DNA of 5,189 nt from Porticoccaceae bacterium (GCA_003491845.1 DNBN01000194.1:1-5189), one strand, 5' to 3'; counted from the stretch's first letter, positions 1 to 5,130 are shown. Notes: generated by a model not told the origin, from the letters alone. Numbers and translations: made by a program.

Positions 1-225
1 GATTTAAGCCCCCACGAGTGGGTGTTTGGAGAGAAAAGCGCGGCTACATCTGCTGGTATAACTGAAGAAAAAATTATAAGTTATGTGGGGAAAATTAAAG
101 AGTTTGAAGTCGCTTCGGGAAAGACGCTTACACCCGATCAGTTTGCAAAGCTCTTTGTTTTACTTACTCGCTCGGAAGATCAGGCAAAGTTTTTACTGGA
201 ACACGCTGACTTTTTGTTATCTTAA
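1..225 (+). CDS. C-terminal part of a possible XRE-type phage regulator (5' end outside window)
   Basis: The reading frame is open from base 1 to the TAA at 223-225, so 74 C-terminal residues are visible. A GTG at 22 is in frame, but there is no stop upstream of it and no convincing ribosome binding site, so I treat the gene as truncated by the window edge. The first visible residues, LSPHEWVFGE, resemble the conserved end of many XRE/HTH_3 phage repressor domains (pattern LS-DWLLFGEG). The rest is predicted helical and mostly polar, with no S24 peptidase signature, so if this is a regulator it is not of the LexA/CI self-cleaving type. A regulator here would fit the operator-like repeats just downstream. 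The HTH domain itself is not visible, so the family call is an inference. Confidence 0.5.
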   Translation, partial: DLSPHEWVFGEKSAATSAGITEEKIISYVGKIKEFEVASGKTLTPDQFAKLFVLLTRSEDQAKFLLEHADFLLS

Positions 226-266
226 TTTTTAAAATGCACACCTCAAACCCGATACTAGTGTGTCGC

Positions 267-282
267 GGTACCTTACTGTACC
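267..282. promoter_or_regulatory. Operator-like inverted repeat GGTAC-N6-GTACC
   Basis: A 16-bp dyad with perfect 5-bp arms, GGTAC (267-271) and GTACC (278-282), lies in the noncoding stretch after the possible regulator gene. A TATAAA hexamer follows at once at 283-288, but no good -35 box sits 16-18 bp upstream of it. The size and position suit a phage repressor operator. Short dyads also arise by chance, so this is a candidate only. Confidence 0.25.
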
Positions 283-298
283 TATAAATAGCTTTTTT

Positions 299-359
299 AT
301 TTGTGCAATTTTAATGATCTGAATGAAAACTTGCACTATGCACAAATGTATGCTTAAGT
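299..359 (+). promoter_or_regulatory. Inverted-repeat region with possible weak promoter
   Basis: Perfect 9-bp arms, ATTTGTGCA (299-307) and TGCACAAAT (339-347), are about 40 bp apart centre to centre, close to four helical turns. A third half-site on the same theme, TTGCAC (331-336), lies between them and could serve as a -35 box. The best-placed -10 is TTAAGT (354-359, 17-bp spacer), which is poor. The arrangement suggests binding of a dimeric regulator to more than one half-site upstream of the small ORFs at 400 and 509. I see nothing else in the 226-399 gap. Confidence 0.3.
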
Positions 360-399
360 AAAAAGGTATTAGAGCAACTAATAAAAGGAATAAGAAAAA

Positions 400-519
400 A
401 TGAGGGTCAATACACGTTCAAATTACTATGCGCTCGTATACTTGAGCTGTCATCAGATGACCGCAGAAATGCTGTGGTGGGCTTCGGATTATTTAGAGGG
501 GCAATGTTGTGGAAACTAA
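400..519 (+). CDS. Small ORF of 39 residues, unknown function
   Basis: An ATG at 400 opens a 39-codon frame ending in TAA at 517-519. AAGGA at 385-389 is a possible ribosome binding site, though its 10-nt spacing is slightly long. The peptide has an aromatic N-terminal part (Tyr-Tyr at residues 9-10) and a likely helix containing Trp-Trp (26-27), and ends in a Cys-Cys pair (36-37). I do not recognise a family. Its end overlaps the GTG start of the next ORF by 11 bases, which suggests translational coupling. Alternatively the two ORFs are halves of one gene split by a frameshift, since the downstream frame lies +1 to this one. The evidence is the ribosome binding site and the overlap, not homology. 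Confidence 0.4.
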   Translation: MRVNTRSNYYALVYLSCHQMTAEMLWWASDYLEGQCCGN

Positions 520-805
520 ACCTCTTTCTGAAACCTGCTCTTTTGCTGATGACTGCGCCTTTTGTCCAGTTAACACAGCCCTTCAAGCCTACGCATGCAG
601 TGCATGGATTACTCAAACTTACAATGATAACTCCCTTAACAATTCTTCTAAAAACCCTGACCACCTTGACGTAATTAATCTCGTTGATTACATGTCAATC
701 GAAGATAAATTCTGTCAGTGGCACAACACAGCGTACCCACAGGACTTGCGTTTTTTTTCACCAAATGTAAATAGTGCTGTTTTACCCTTTATAAATACAC
801 GATGA
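509..805 (+). CDS. Cysteine-containing small phage protein, unknown function
   Basis: A 98-codon frame starts with GTG at 509, preceded by a purine-rich AGAGGGG (495-501) about 7 nt upstream, a good ribosome binding site. Four cysteines cluster near the N-terminus at residues 10, 16, 19 and 30 (C-x5-C-x2-C-x10-C). This spacing could bind a metal but matches no finger family I can name. The rest is polar, rich in Asn and Asp, with no signal peptide or membrane segment. It ends 79 bases before the next gene, which has its own promoter, so this ORF and the one at 400 form a separate short unit. The overlapping frames on both strands look like shadows, but the coding status of this ORF is only moderately secure. 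Confidence 0.5.
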   Translation: METKPLSETCSFADDCAFCPVNTALQAYACSAWITQTYNDNSLNNSSKNPDHLDVINLVDYMSIEDKFCQWHNTAYPQDLRFFSPNVNSAVLPFINTR

Positions 806-826
806 AATAAGTTTTACCTATTTGCA

Positions 827-854
827 TTGCTTTTACGTATTAAGATGCTATAAT
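827..854 (+). promoter_or_regulatory. Sigma70-type promoter of the recombination operon
   Basis: TATAAT at 849-854 is a perfect -10 box and is preceded by TGC, giving an extended -10. TTGCTT at 827-832 is a fair -35 box with a 16-bp spacer. Transcription would begin near 861, leaving a leader of about 24 nt before the ATG at 885. The gene's own ribosome binding site is weak (TGGA at 874-877). This is the strongest promoter in the window and the natural start of the operon running to at least 3611. Confidence 0.7.
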
Positions 855-884
855 TAGTCCATAGATAACAAAATGGATTAGCAC

Positions 885-1517
885 ATGGATACGTTGAATC
901 GCGCACAAATCTGGAAAACTCTCAGCAACATTGATGTAACTCCCCTCTGCACTGAAACCGAAATGATCGGCAAAGAGACGATCCACTATTTACCGTGGAT
1001 GGCGGCTCACGAAATCATGATGGATCAGTTTCCTGAGTACACATGGGAATTTTCTGAAGATCCCCAAGGCAGAGAAGTGCATTACTTTGATGACGGCTCT
1101 GCGGAAGTCCGTTGTCGAATGACCATCGGTACTCACACCAATATCACGTATTTACCAGTTCATCGGCATGGCGTAGCGATCCCTGCACCCAGCGCAATGG
1201 ACATTAACACAGCCAAGCAACGCGCTAGAGTGAAAGCGTTAGGTGAGTTTGGTTTAGGTTATCAGATGTGGCTTGCAAAGCCCGATACTTCCCCTGAATT
1301 AAGAGAAGATGCTGAAGACAAGGTCACTGAAGATGACTTGGTTGCTCAGTGCTGGCTTGCCGCAAGAGATAAAATTGCCGAGGCAACCAATGTTAGCGCC
1401 GGTAAAAAGCATTTTAGCCGGTACAAAAAAGGTTTAGAAAATCGTGGCTTGGTTGACTCCAACGAAAATCGCTGGAAGGAAGTGTGCAAAGCAAAAGGCT
1501 GGAGGGCTGAGAAGTGA
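885..1517 (+). CDS. DUF1071/Sak3-like single-strand DNA annealing protein
   Basis: This 210-residue protein looks like a phage single-strand annealing protein of the DUF1071 (Sak3) group. Such proteins pair complementary single strands during phage recombination, a role analogous to lambda Bet. Family-like features are the YLPW segment at residues 35-38 followed by a helix, the strand pair ending in YLPV (89-92), and the most conserved stretch, DIN..KQRARVKAL.EFGLG (106-125). The C-terminal 80 residues are charged and helical and probably variable. The start is ATG 885, with a weak TGGA ribosome binding site 7 nt upstream and a strong promoter in front. It overlaps the next gene by four bases (GTGA). 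An exonuclease immediately downstream is the classic partner for such a protein and supports the call, which is by motif memory rather than a database search. Confidence 0.82.
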   Translation: MDTLNRAQIWKTLSNIDVTPLCTETEMIGKETIHYLPWMAAHEIMMDQFPEYTWEFSEDPQGREVHYFDDGSAEVRCRMTIGTHTNITYLPVHRHGVAIPAPSAMDINTAKQRARVKALGEFGLGYQMWLAKPDTSPELREDAEDKVTEDDLVAQCWLAARDKIAEATNVSAGKKHFSRYKKGLENRGLVDSNENRWKEVCKAKGWRAEK

Positions 1518-2545
1518 GCCTTGCTGTTCAGGGGTCACCTGAGTGGCATCGTCGAAGAGCCGGAAAAATCAAAGCCTCTGTGTGTGCCGCACTCGAAGGC
1601 AAACATCCCTATATGAAGCCTCAAGATCTTGTTCGTCAGGAAGTGAGAGCATTAGCCGGTGCAGAATCTGAGTTTATTATGGTTCCTGCCGTGGCTCACG
1701 GTCAAATGATGGAAGATGTAGCGAGAGTTTTTCTTGAAAAGCTACAGGACTACCGTGTTGAAGAGACCGGCTTGGTTGTTCACCCAAAATACGATTTCAT
1801 TGCCGCTTCCCCCGATGGTCTGGTGGGGCTAGATGGCTGTGTAGAAATTAAGTGTCCCTACCCTAAGTATACTAAAGAACCCTATTCGATTTTCAGCCCG
1901 AAACGAAGCATGTACTTAATGCAAGTCTACATGCAGATGGAGGTGTTGGATGTGGACTGGTGTGATTTTATTTGTTATCTCGCGCCGAATGAAACGCACG
2001 AGCCGCAATACACGTTAGAGCGGGTTGAGCGCAAAGAAGACTTTCTGACTGAAAAGCTGTCTCGAAAGTATTTACCGCAACCTGAGAAAGGCACTATTTC
2101 GCGGCTTGATCTTTATCAAGCATGGCACAGGCACATTCAGTCTCAGCATGATCATGAAGACACTCGCCAAGAACATGTAAAAACGGTAGTTAAAGATGAT
2201 TTTGAGACGATTACTACGGATGATGACCTAAACCACCTATCTCAAGTTCAAAGCCGAATTAACAACATTAAAAGCCGGATTATCGATGAGTTAGACGCTA
2301 TCGATGTGCTATCCAAGACCTCTGAACAACTGAAAAAAATAATCGCGGAAAAATACGAAGGTTCAGTCAGTAATGGGTCAACGCTAATTAAGATTATTAA
2401 CAAAACCCCGCCAATTGATTACCGACAAGCTTTTGAGTTTTTGGGTGGTGAAGAGGCAGTGTTAGAAAAAGACGAGCAGTTGGATTCGTTTCGGCGAACC
2501 ACAGGCTCACGACAAATTTCAATTCAACATGGAGATATCCAATGA
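1514..2545 (+). CDS. YqaJ-type phage exonuclease/recombinase
   Basis: This is a PD-(D/E)XK nuclease of the YqaJ family, expected to resect linear double-stranded DNA 5' to 3' and give single strands to the annealing protein. The motifs run in order: QGSPEWHRRRAGKIKAS (6-22), the acidic helix HGQMMED (62-68, probable Glu67), SPDG with Asp101, VEIKCP with Glu111 and Lys113, and the Y-x2-Q-x3-Q helix (Tyr134, Gln137, Gln141) typical of lambda-exonuclease-like folds. All expected catalytic residues are present. The core ends near residue 200. A C-terminal extension follows: an acidic linker, a heptad-like helix at about 237-281, and a further domain of about 60 residues. The GTG start at 1514 is supported by GGAGG at 1501-1505, and its TGA-overlapping position suggests coupling to the annealing protein. 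It ends in an ATGA overlap with the next gene. Confidence 0.9.
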   Translation: MSLAVQGSPEWHRRRAGKIKASVCAALEGKHPYMKPQDLVRQEVRALAGAESEFIMVPAVAHGQMMEDVARVFLEKLQDYRVEETGLVVHPKYDFIAASPDGLVGLDGCVEIKCPYPKYTKEPYSIFSPKRSMYLMQVYMQMEVLDVDWCDFICYLAPNETHEPQYTLERVERKEDFLTEKLSRKYLPQPEKGTISRLDLYQAWHRHIQSQHDHEDTRQEHVKTVVKDDFETITTDDDLNHLSQVQSRINNIKSRIIDELDAIDVLSKTSEQLKKIIAEKYEGSVSNGSTLIKIINKTPPIDYRQAFEFLGGEEAVLEKDEQLDSFRRTTGSRQISIQHGDIQ

Positions 2546-2961
2546 GTAACTTTGAAGTGCAAGCCGGAAATGGTCGGCTGTATAAATTAACCCCTGAAAA
2601 GAAGCAGAAAGAGTTAGACCGATTAAAAGTGTTGCGCGAAGACAAAGCTCAAGCATGGGCTACCGATGACAAGGCTCATGACTACGATGGCTTTTTGCAG
2701 ATCGGTCAGAACTTTATCAACTGGTTGCAGGAAGGCTTGAACCAATCAGGCAATGATCTGATGCGAATGAACTGGAAAGGGAAAGTGGTTAAGACCGATA
2801 ACGGTGCTGTGCTTCAAGTGAGAGATGCTTGGATTGGCAACGGCATGATGGATTTAAAGCAATTTACTGAGTCAGGCGCGAATGTGTCTAGCAGTCAAGC
2901 GCAGTCCAAGCCGCAAGCGCCGGTTGAAATGTTCGATGAAGAAGATGACCTCCCCTTTTAA
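2542..2961 (+). CDS. Small protein with an SSB-like acidic C-terminal tip
   Basis: A 139-residue protein following the exonuclease with an ATGA overlap; GGAGA at 2531-2535 is its ribosome binding site. The last residues, DEEDDLPF, closely resemble the tail of bacterial single-stranded DNA-binding protein (DFDDDIPF in E. coli SSB), which recruits repair and replication proteins. A low-complexity Ser/Gln/Pro linker at about 112-128 precedes the tip, as in SSB. The N-terminal 110 residues do not look like a canonical SSB OB fold: they open with a charged helix (about 17-45), and only residues 75-95 suggest two strands around a TDNG turn. It may be a divergent phage SSB or an adaptor that mimics the SSB tail. 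The operon position favours a role on single-stranded DNA with its two neighbours. Confidence 0.6.
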   Translation: MSNFEVQAGNGRLYKLTPEKKQKELDRLKVLREDKAQAWATDDKAHDYDGFLQIGQNFINWLQEGLNQSGNDLMRMNWKGKVVKTDNGAVLQVRDAWIGNGMMDLKQFTESGANVSSSQAQSKPQAPVEMFDEEDDLPF

Positions 2962-2982
2962 TAACCAACTAAAGGAAACGCA

Positions 2983-3375
2983 ATGTCACTCAGAATTACA
3001 CGAAGCGTGGATTCTATTTTGTACGGTGGTGAAGATTTAGATCCTGACAACCTTGAAGGCACGTTTGAGCATCGCCTTTGGGTTCGACGAGTCAGAGACC
3101 ATCGAGGCAAGCAAGACGCGCTGGTAAATGTGACATCTAAAGAGGGGATTAGCGAGCATATTTTACTCGCTGGAGAGGAAGGGATCTGGTTAAAGGATGA
3201 CACCAACGTGAACATGGTTGGCGTTCAACAGTACTGGATGAAATCAAAACCATATTGTGACGAGTGCGGACGCGGTGATGTTGTGCCTGAACGCATGGTT
3301 CCACAAGCACGATTGGCGGTCTCTGCACCGCGTAAATACCAACTAATACGCCATGATGCGAGGAAGAAAAAATGA
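2983..3375 (+). CDS. CsrA-like protein with a large internal insertion containing CxxC
   Basis: A 130-residue protein with a good ribosome binding site (AAAGGA 2971-2976, 6-nt gap). Residues 3-18 (LRITRSVDSILYGGED) align by eye with CsrA LILTRRVGETLMIGDE, and residues 108-126 (QARLAVSAPRKYQLIRHDA) align with CsrA strands 4-5 from QVRIGVNAP to HREEI. An Arg sits at the place of CsrA Arg44, a key RNA-binding residue. About 90 residues lie between these ends. That insert contains a second CsrA-like stretch, GEEGIWLKDDTNVNMVGV (64-81), and a CDECG knuckle (92-96). CsrA proteins are dimeric RNA-binding translational regulators of about 60 residues, so this is roughly double length. The protein ends in a basic tail (RKKK). 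The family assignment is mine from pattern memory. The gene overlaps the next one by ATGA. Confidence 0.5.
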   Translation: MSLRITRSVDSILYGGEDLDPDNLEGTFEHRLWVRRVRDHRGKQDALVNVTSKEGISEHILLAGEEGIWLKDDTNVNMVGVQQYWMKSKPYCDECGRGDVVPERMVPQARLAVSAPRKYQLIRHDARKKK

Positions 3376-3611
3376 GTGAGCCACAAACTTTAATTATTGA
3401 TGGGCAGTCCTATGATGCTGAATCTGTTGATCAGCAATGTCGAGAGATGCTAGTTGCTGTCCAAACTGGAAATCAGGCAGTTGCCCTAGCCTCTGCCCTG
3501 ATAGAGGTTGCCAAAGTTGGCATTGATTCCACCTTCTCCAATGCGAAAAAGCTGTTACCAGAACCGCTTGCTGTTGAGGGTGAGGTTGAAGACGAGGAAC
3601 CAACACACTAA
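3372..3611 (+). CDS. Small helical phage protein, possibly DUF6447-like
   Basis: A 79-residue acidic protein translated from an ATG overlapping the preceding stop (ATGA), with GAGGAAG (3360-3366) as ribosome binding site. It opens with a short strand-turn, IIDGQSYDAESV (8-19), followed by two probable helices (about 20-33 and 34-60) and a very acidic tail. The IDG.-Y-..S beginning followed by helices recalls small phage proteins of the DUF6447 type (IDGK-YD..-LS then two helices), though I cannot verify this. The function is unknown. It is the last gene of the tightly overlapping operon; a 102-nt structured gap follows. Confidence 0.65.
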   Translation: MSEPQTLIIDGQSYDAESVDQQCREMLVAVQTGNQAVALASALIEVAKVGIDSTFSNAKKLLPEPLAVEGEVEDEEPTH

Positions 3612-3647
3612 ATCCCCTAAGCCAAGGCGAACTCCTCAGCGCCTAGA

Positions 3648-3706
3648 TAGCTGGACTAGCTCACCAGTGGCGGCAACGAGCTACTTATTTATACAGCTAC
3701 AAGGAT
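3648..3706 (+). promoter_or_regulatory. Structured leader with a CsrA-type site over the ribosome binding site
   Basis: Two nested inverted repeats lie in the gap before the gene at 3714. The outer arms are TAGCTG (3648-3653) and CAGCTA (3694-3699). The inner arms are TAGCTC (3657-3662) and GAGCTA (3678-3683). The internal loop on the left contains a GGA (3653-3655). The outer stem runs directly into TACAAGGAT (3698-3706), which contains the AAGGA ribosome binding site and matches nine consecutive positions of the CsrA consensus RUACARGGAUGU. Paired sites, one in a hairpin and one over the ribosome binding site, are the usual layout of CsrA-repressed leaders. Regulation is inferred. Confidence 0.4.
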
Positions 3707-3713
3707 ATGTATT

Positions 3714-3959
3714 ATGTTAAACACAATTAAAAAAATAATTGCCAAAGAAACGTCTTTTGAAATCCCTTGGTCTACGACCCTTCAAACCATCGATGGTGAG
3801 CGCGTCTGTCTGGTATCAAATGTTCAAGCCAGTGATGATTACCCGATTGTTTGTTTGATTGACTACGGCACTGAAGTGGGCTGTGACAGCTACACACTTG
3901 AGGGTGAATATGATGTAGGCGTTGCCTCTGGCAATAATTTGATGCCGATCCCAAAATAA
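3714..3959 (+). CDS. Small phage protein of unknown function
   Basis: An 81-residue protein starting at ATG 3714, with AAGGA at 3701-3705 spaced 8 nt away. After a short basic helix (residues 1-11) it is predicted mostly beta. The order W-s-T-..T-IDGERV...VQASDDYPIVCLID...-SYTLEGEYD resembles small cargo proteins of many temperate phages that carry a TRDGR.-..... DYP...LI pattern and a C-terminal SYT.DGKY segment. None has a function I can name. Three cysteines are present (32, 47, 57), with no signal peptide or membrane segment. The gap on its left holds a structured leader, and the integrase follows 77 bases after its stop, so it may be cotranscribed with either side. Confidence 0.7.
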   Translation: MLNTIKKIIAKETSFEIPWSTTLQTIDGERVCLVSNVQASDDYPIVCLIDYGTEVGCDSYTLEGEYDVGVASGNNLMPIPK

Positions 3960-3968
3960 CCCCCCCTG

Positions 3969-4030
3969 CCGAGAAGCGATTTTTTGCGCTATACTAAAAG
4001 GGCTTCTGGGTAGAAAGTCAGACATGGAGA
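3969..4030 (+). promoter_or_regulatory. Integrase leader: possible promoter, dyad and CsrA-type site
   Basis: TATACT (3990-3995) is a good -10 box; the best -35 position (CTGCCG or TGCCGA, about 3966-3972) is poor, so the promoter is weak or activated. AGAAGC (3972-3977) and GCTTCT (4002-4007), flanked by CC and GG one mismatch further out, form a dyad around the -10 box. It could be an operator, or a hairpin in readthrough transcripts from upstream. A transcript starting near 4002 would lack the left arm. ACATGGA (4022-4028) overlaps the integrase ribosome binding site GGAGA (4026-4030) and fits the ACANGGA CsrA motif. Confidence 0.35.
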
Positions 4031-4036
4031 ATGATT

Positions 4037-5044
4037 ATGACTTTTGAAGAAGCAGTAAAAGAGTATTTGAGCGAACCCTGTAAGAGCGGCAACCCCAAAA
4101 ACGAGGTTGCAGTTGGGTGTTTGAGATGGATGGCAAGAAAAGTGCCTTCGGGGTTGAGAAACCCTGAGACAGGAAAGGTGCAACGATACACGAAGAAGAG
4201 CGCGTTAAAGCACCCTGAGTTCAAAGTATTATTTGATTCAACCTCAGGGCGTTTTGCGGGTCGGCAGATGGCATCGATCAGGAAGATAGATGTTACTAAT
4301 ATGAGAAAGTCCCTGCTTAATGATAAGGGGTTATCTGCTGATGGGGTGAACAATTACCTCAAATATCTTCGTGCCGCGATACATTATGCGGAGGAGGAGC
4401 TTGAGATTGAGTTTGATCTTAAGCCCAAGATCAAGGCGCTCAAAGGTAAGATTAGGCAACGGTATTTCTCACCGGCTGAAGCAAGGGCATTTATGAAGTA
4501 TTTAGACCCTCTTCGTGCTGATATGGTTGAAATCGCGTTACACATTGGACAGCGCAATGCCAACATTCGGCTGATGCGTTGGGACTGGCTGGATAAGCGT
4601 CACGAGGTTCTGTCCATTCCCGCGAGTGAGACCAAGACTGGCGAGCCGCTAGAGTGCTATCTTAATGCCGATGCAAGAAAGGTGATTAGTCGGCGTTGGG
4701 AGTTGTGTTGTGAGATGGCGGCAAAGCATCCGTTGCAGTGCAAGTTGGACTATGTTTTTACCCAGTCTACGCCGCAACATTTAGGGAAGCCGATGGCGAA
4801 GGGATCGATGTGCAGGGGTCGTTGGAAAACGGCGTTAGCCAAGGCGGGATTGCCCAGCGATGTGGTGTTTCATTCTTGCCGTCACACCTTTGCTAGTTGG
4901 CTGTTAAGTGAGGGAACACTGCCGAAGGAGTTAATGGATGTCGGTGGTTGGAAATCGGTGGCGAGCATGGATGGCTACATGCATTTAGTTCGCGGACGCA
5001 AACAAGAGGTATCTGCGCGAATTGAGGGCAGGTTGTTGCGGTAA
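4037..5044 (+). CDS. int: Tyrosine recombinase (phage-type integrase)
   Basis: This site-specific recombinase would catalyse insertion and excision of the element. The full catalytic set is visible, numbered from the ATG at 4037: Arg173 (GQRNANI), Lys200 (ETKTGE), His279 and Arg282 (HSCRH), Trp305 (GGWKS, in the second His/Trp position) and Tyr314 (DGYMHL). The N-terminal 60 residues form a putative arm-binding part, residues 80-137 look like a SAM-like core-binding domain, and the catalytic domain follows; 335 residues is a typical length. An in-frame ATG at 4031 is also possible, but GGAGA (4026-4030) would abut it directly, whereas it sits 6 nt before 4037, so I prefer 4037. The gene points toward the tRNA end, convergent with it. 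It appears intact. Confidence 0.94.
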   Translation: MTFEEAVKEYLSEPCKSGNPKNEVAVGCLRWMARKVPSGLRNPETGKVQRYTKKSALKHPEFKVLFDSTSGRFAGRQMASIRKIDVTNMRKSLLNDKGLSADGVNNYLKYLRAAIHYAEEELEIEFDLKPKIKALKGKIRQRYFSPAEARAFMKYLDPLRADMVEIALHIGQRNANIRLMRWDWLDKRHEVLSIPASETKTGEPLECYLNADARKVISRRWELCCEMAAKHPLQCKLDYVFTQSTPQHLGKPMAKGSMCRGRWKTALAKAGLPSDVVFHSCRHTFASWLLSEGTLPKELMDVGGWKSVASMDGYMHLVRGRKQEVSARIEGRLLR

Positions 5045-5054
5045 GATCAGGTGC

Positions 5055-5121
5055 ATTACACTGATTAAAACCGCGAGTGTTAAAATGAAAAAAGCCAAGT
5101 TCACTTACACGTTAGTGTAAT
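5055..5121. repeat. Repeated TTACAC motifs near the attachment end
   Basis: ATTACACT (5055-5062) recurs in inverted form as AGTGTAAT (5114-5121), and TTACAC also occurs at 5105-5110. AGTGTTAA (5076-5083) is a near match. Clustered short repeats between an integrase gene and the tRNA attachment site often serve as arm-type binding sites for the integrase or excisionase. The last two copies also form the inner arms of the terminator hairpin, so their function is ambiguous. Confidence 0.3.
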
Positions 5122-5130
5122 AGACTTGGC
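5088..5130 (-). terminator. Rho-independent terminator on the minus strand
   Basis: Outer arms GCCAAGT (5094-5100) and ACTTGGC (5124-5130) and inner arms TTACAC (5105-5110) and GTGTAA (5115-5120), with a 4-nt loop, give a long hairpin. On the minus strand the stem is followed by six T's (complement of 5088-5093), the standard terminator form. On the + strand the hairpin is followed by AAAACCC, so it would not stop the integrase transcript efficiently. It lies about 40 nt beyond the tRNA 3' end and should end tRNA transcription. Confidence 0.75.

Noticed and set aside
22..24. GTG at 22 as the start of the first gene
   Set aside because: The frame stays open to base 1, there is no ribosome binding site, and the residues before the GTG are part of the LSPHEWVFGE match.
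594..606. Palindrome CATGCA-G-TGCATG
   Set aside because: Six-base arms with a one-base centre are expected about once by chance in a window this size, and it lies within an ORF away from promoter elements.
407..664. Minus-strand ORF of 85 codons opposite the small-ORF region
   Set aside because: It runs antisense to the ORFs at 400 and 509, has no recognisable motif, and all other protein genes are on the + strand. Treated as a shadow.
474..674. Plus-strand ORF of 66 codons overlapping the 509 ORF
   Set aside because: It lies almost entirely inside the 98-codon ORF, which has a better ribosome binding site. Its Leu/Thr-rich composition looks like out-of-frame translation.
3508..3720. Plus-strand ORF of 70 codons spanning the gap before 3714
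   Set aside because: Most of it overlaps the gene at 3372-3611 in another frame. Its Pro/Arg-rich sequence lacks a ribosome binding site, and the gap is better explained as a structured leader.
4031..4036. ATG at 4031 as the integrase start
   Set aside because: GGAGA at 4026-4030 would touch this codon with no spacing; the ATG at 4037 has the usual 6-nt gap.
4018..4353. Minus-strand ORF of 111 codons inside the integrase gene
   Set aside because: It is antisense to the N-terminal region of a clearly intact tyrosine recombinase and shows no domain of its own.
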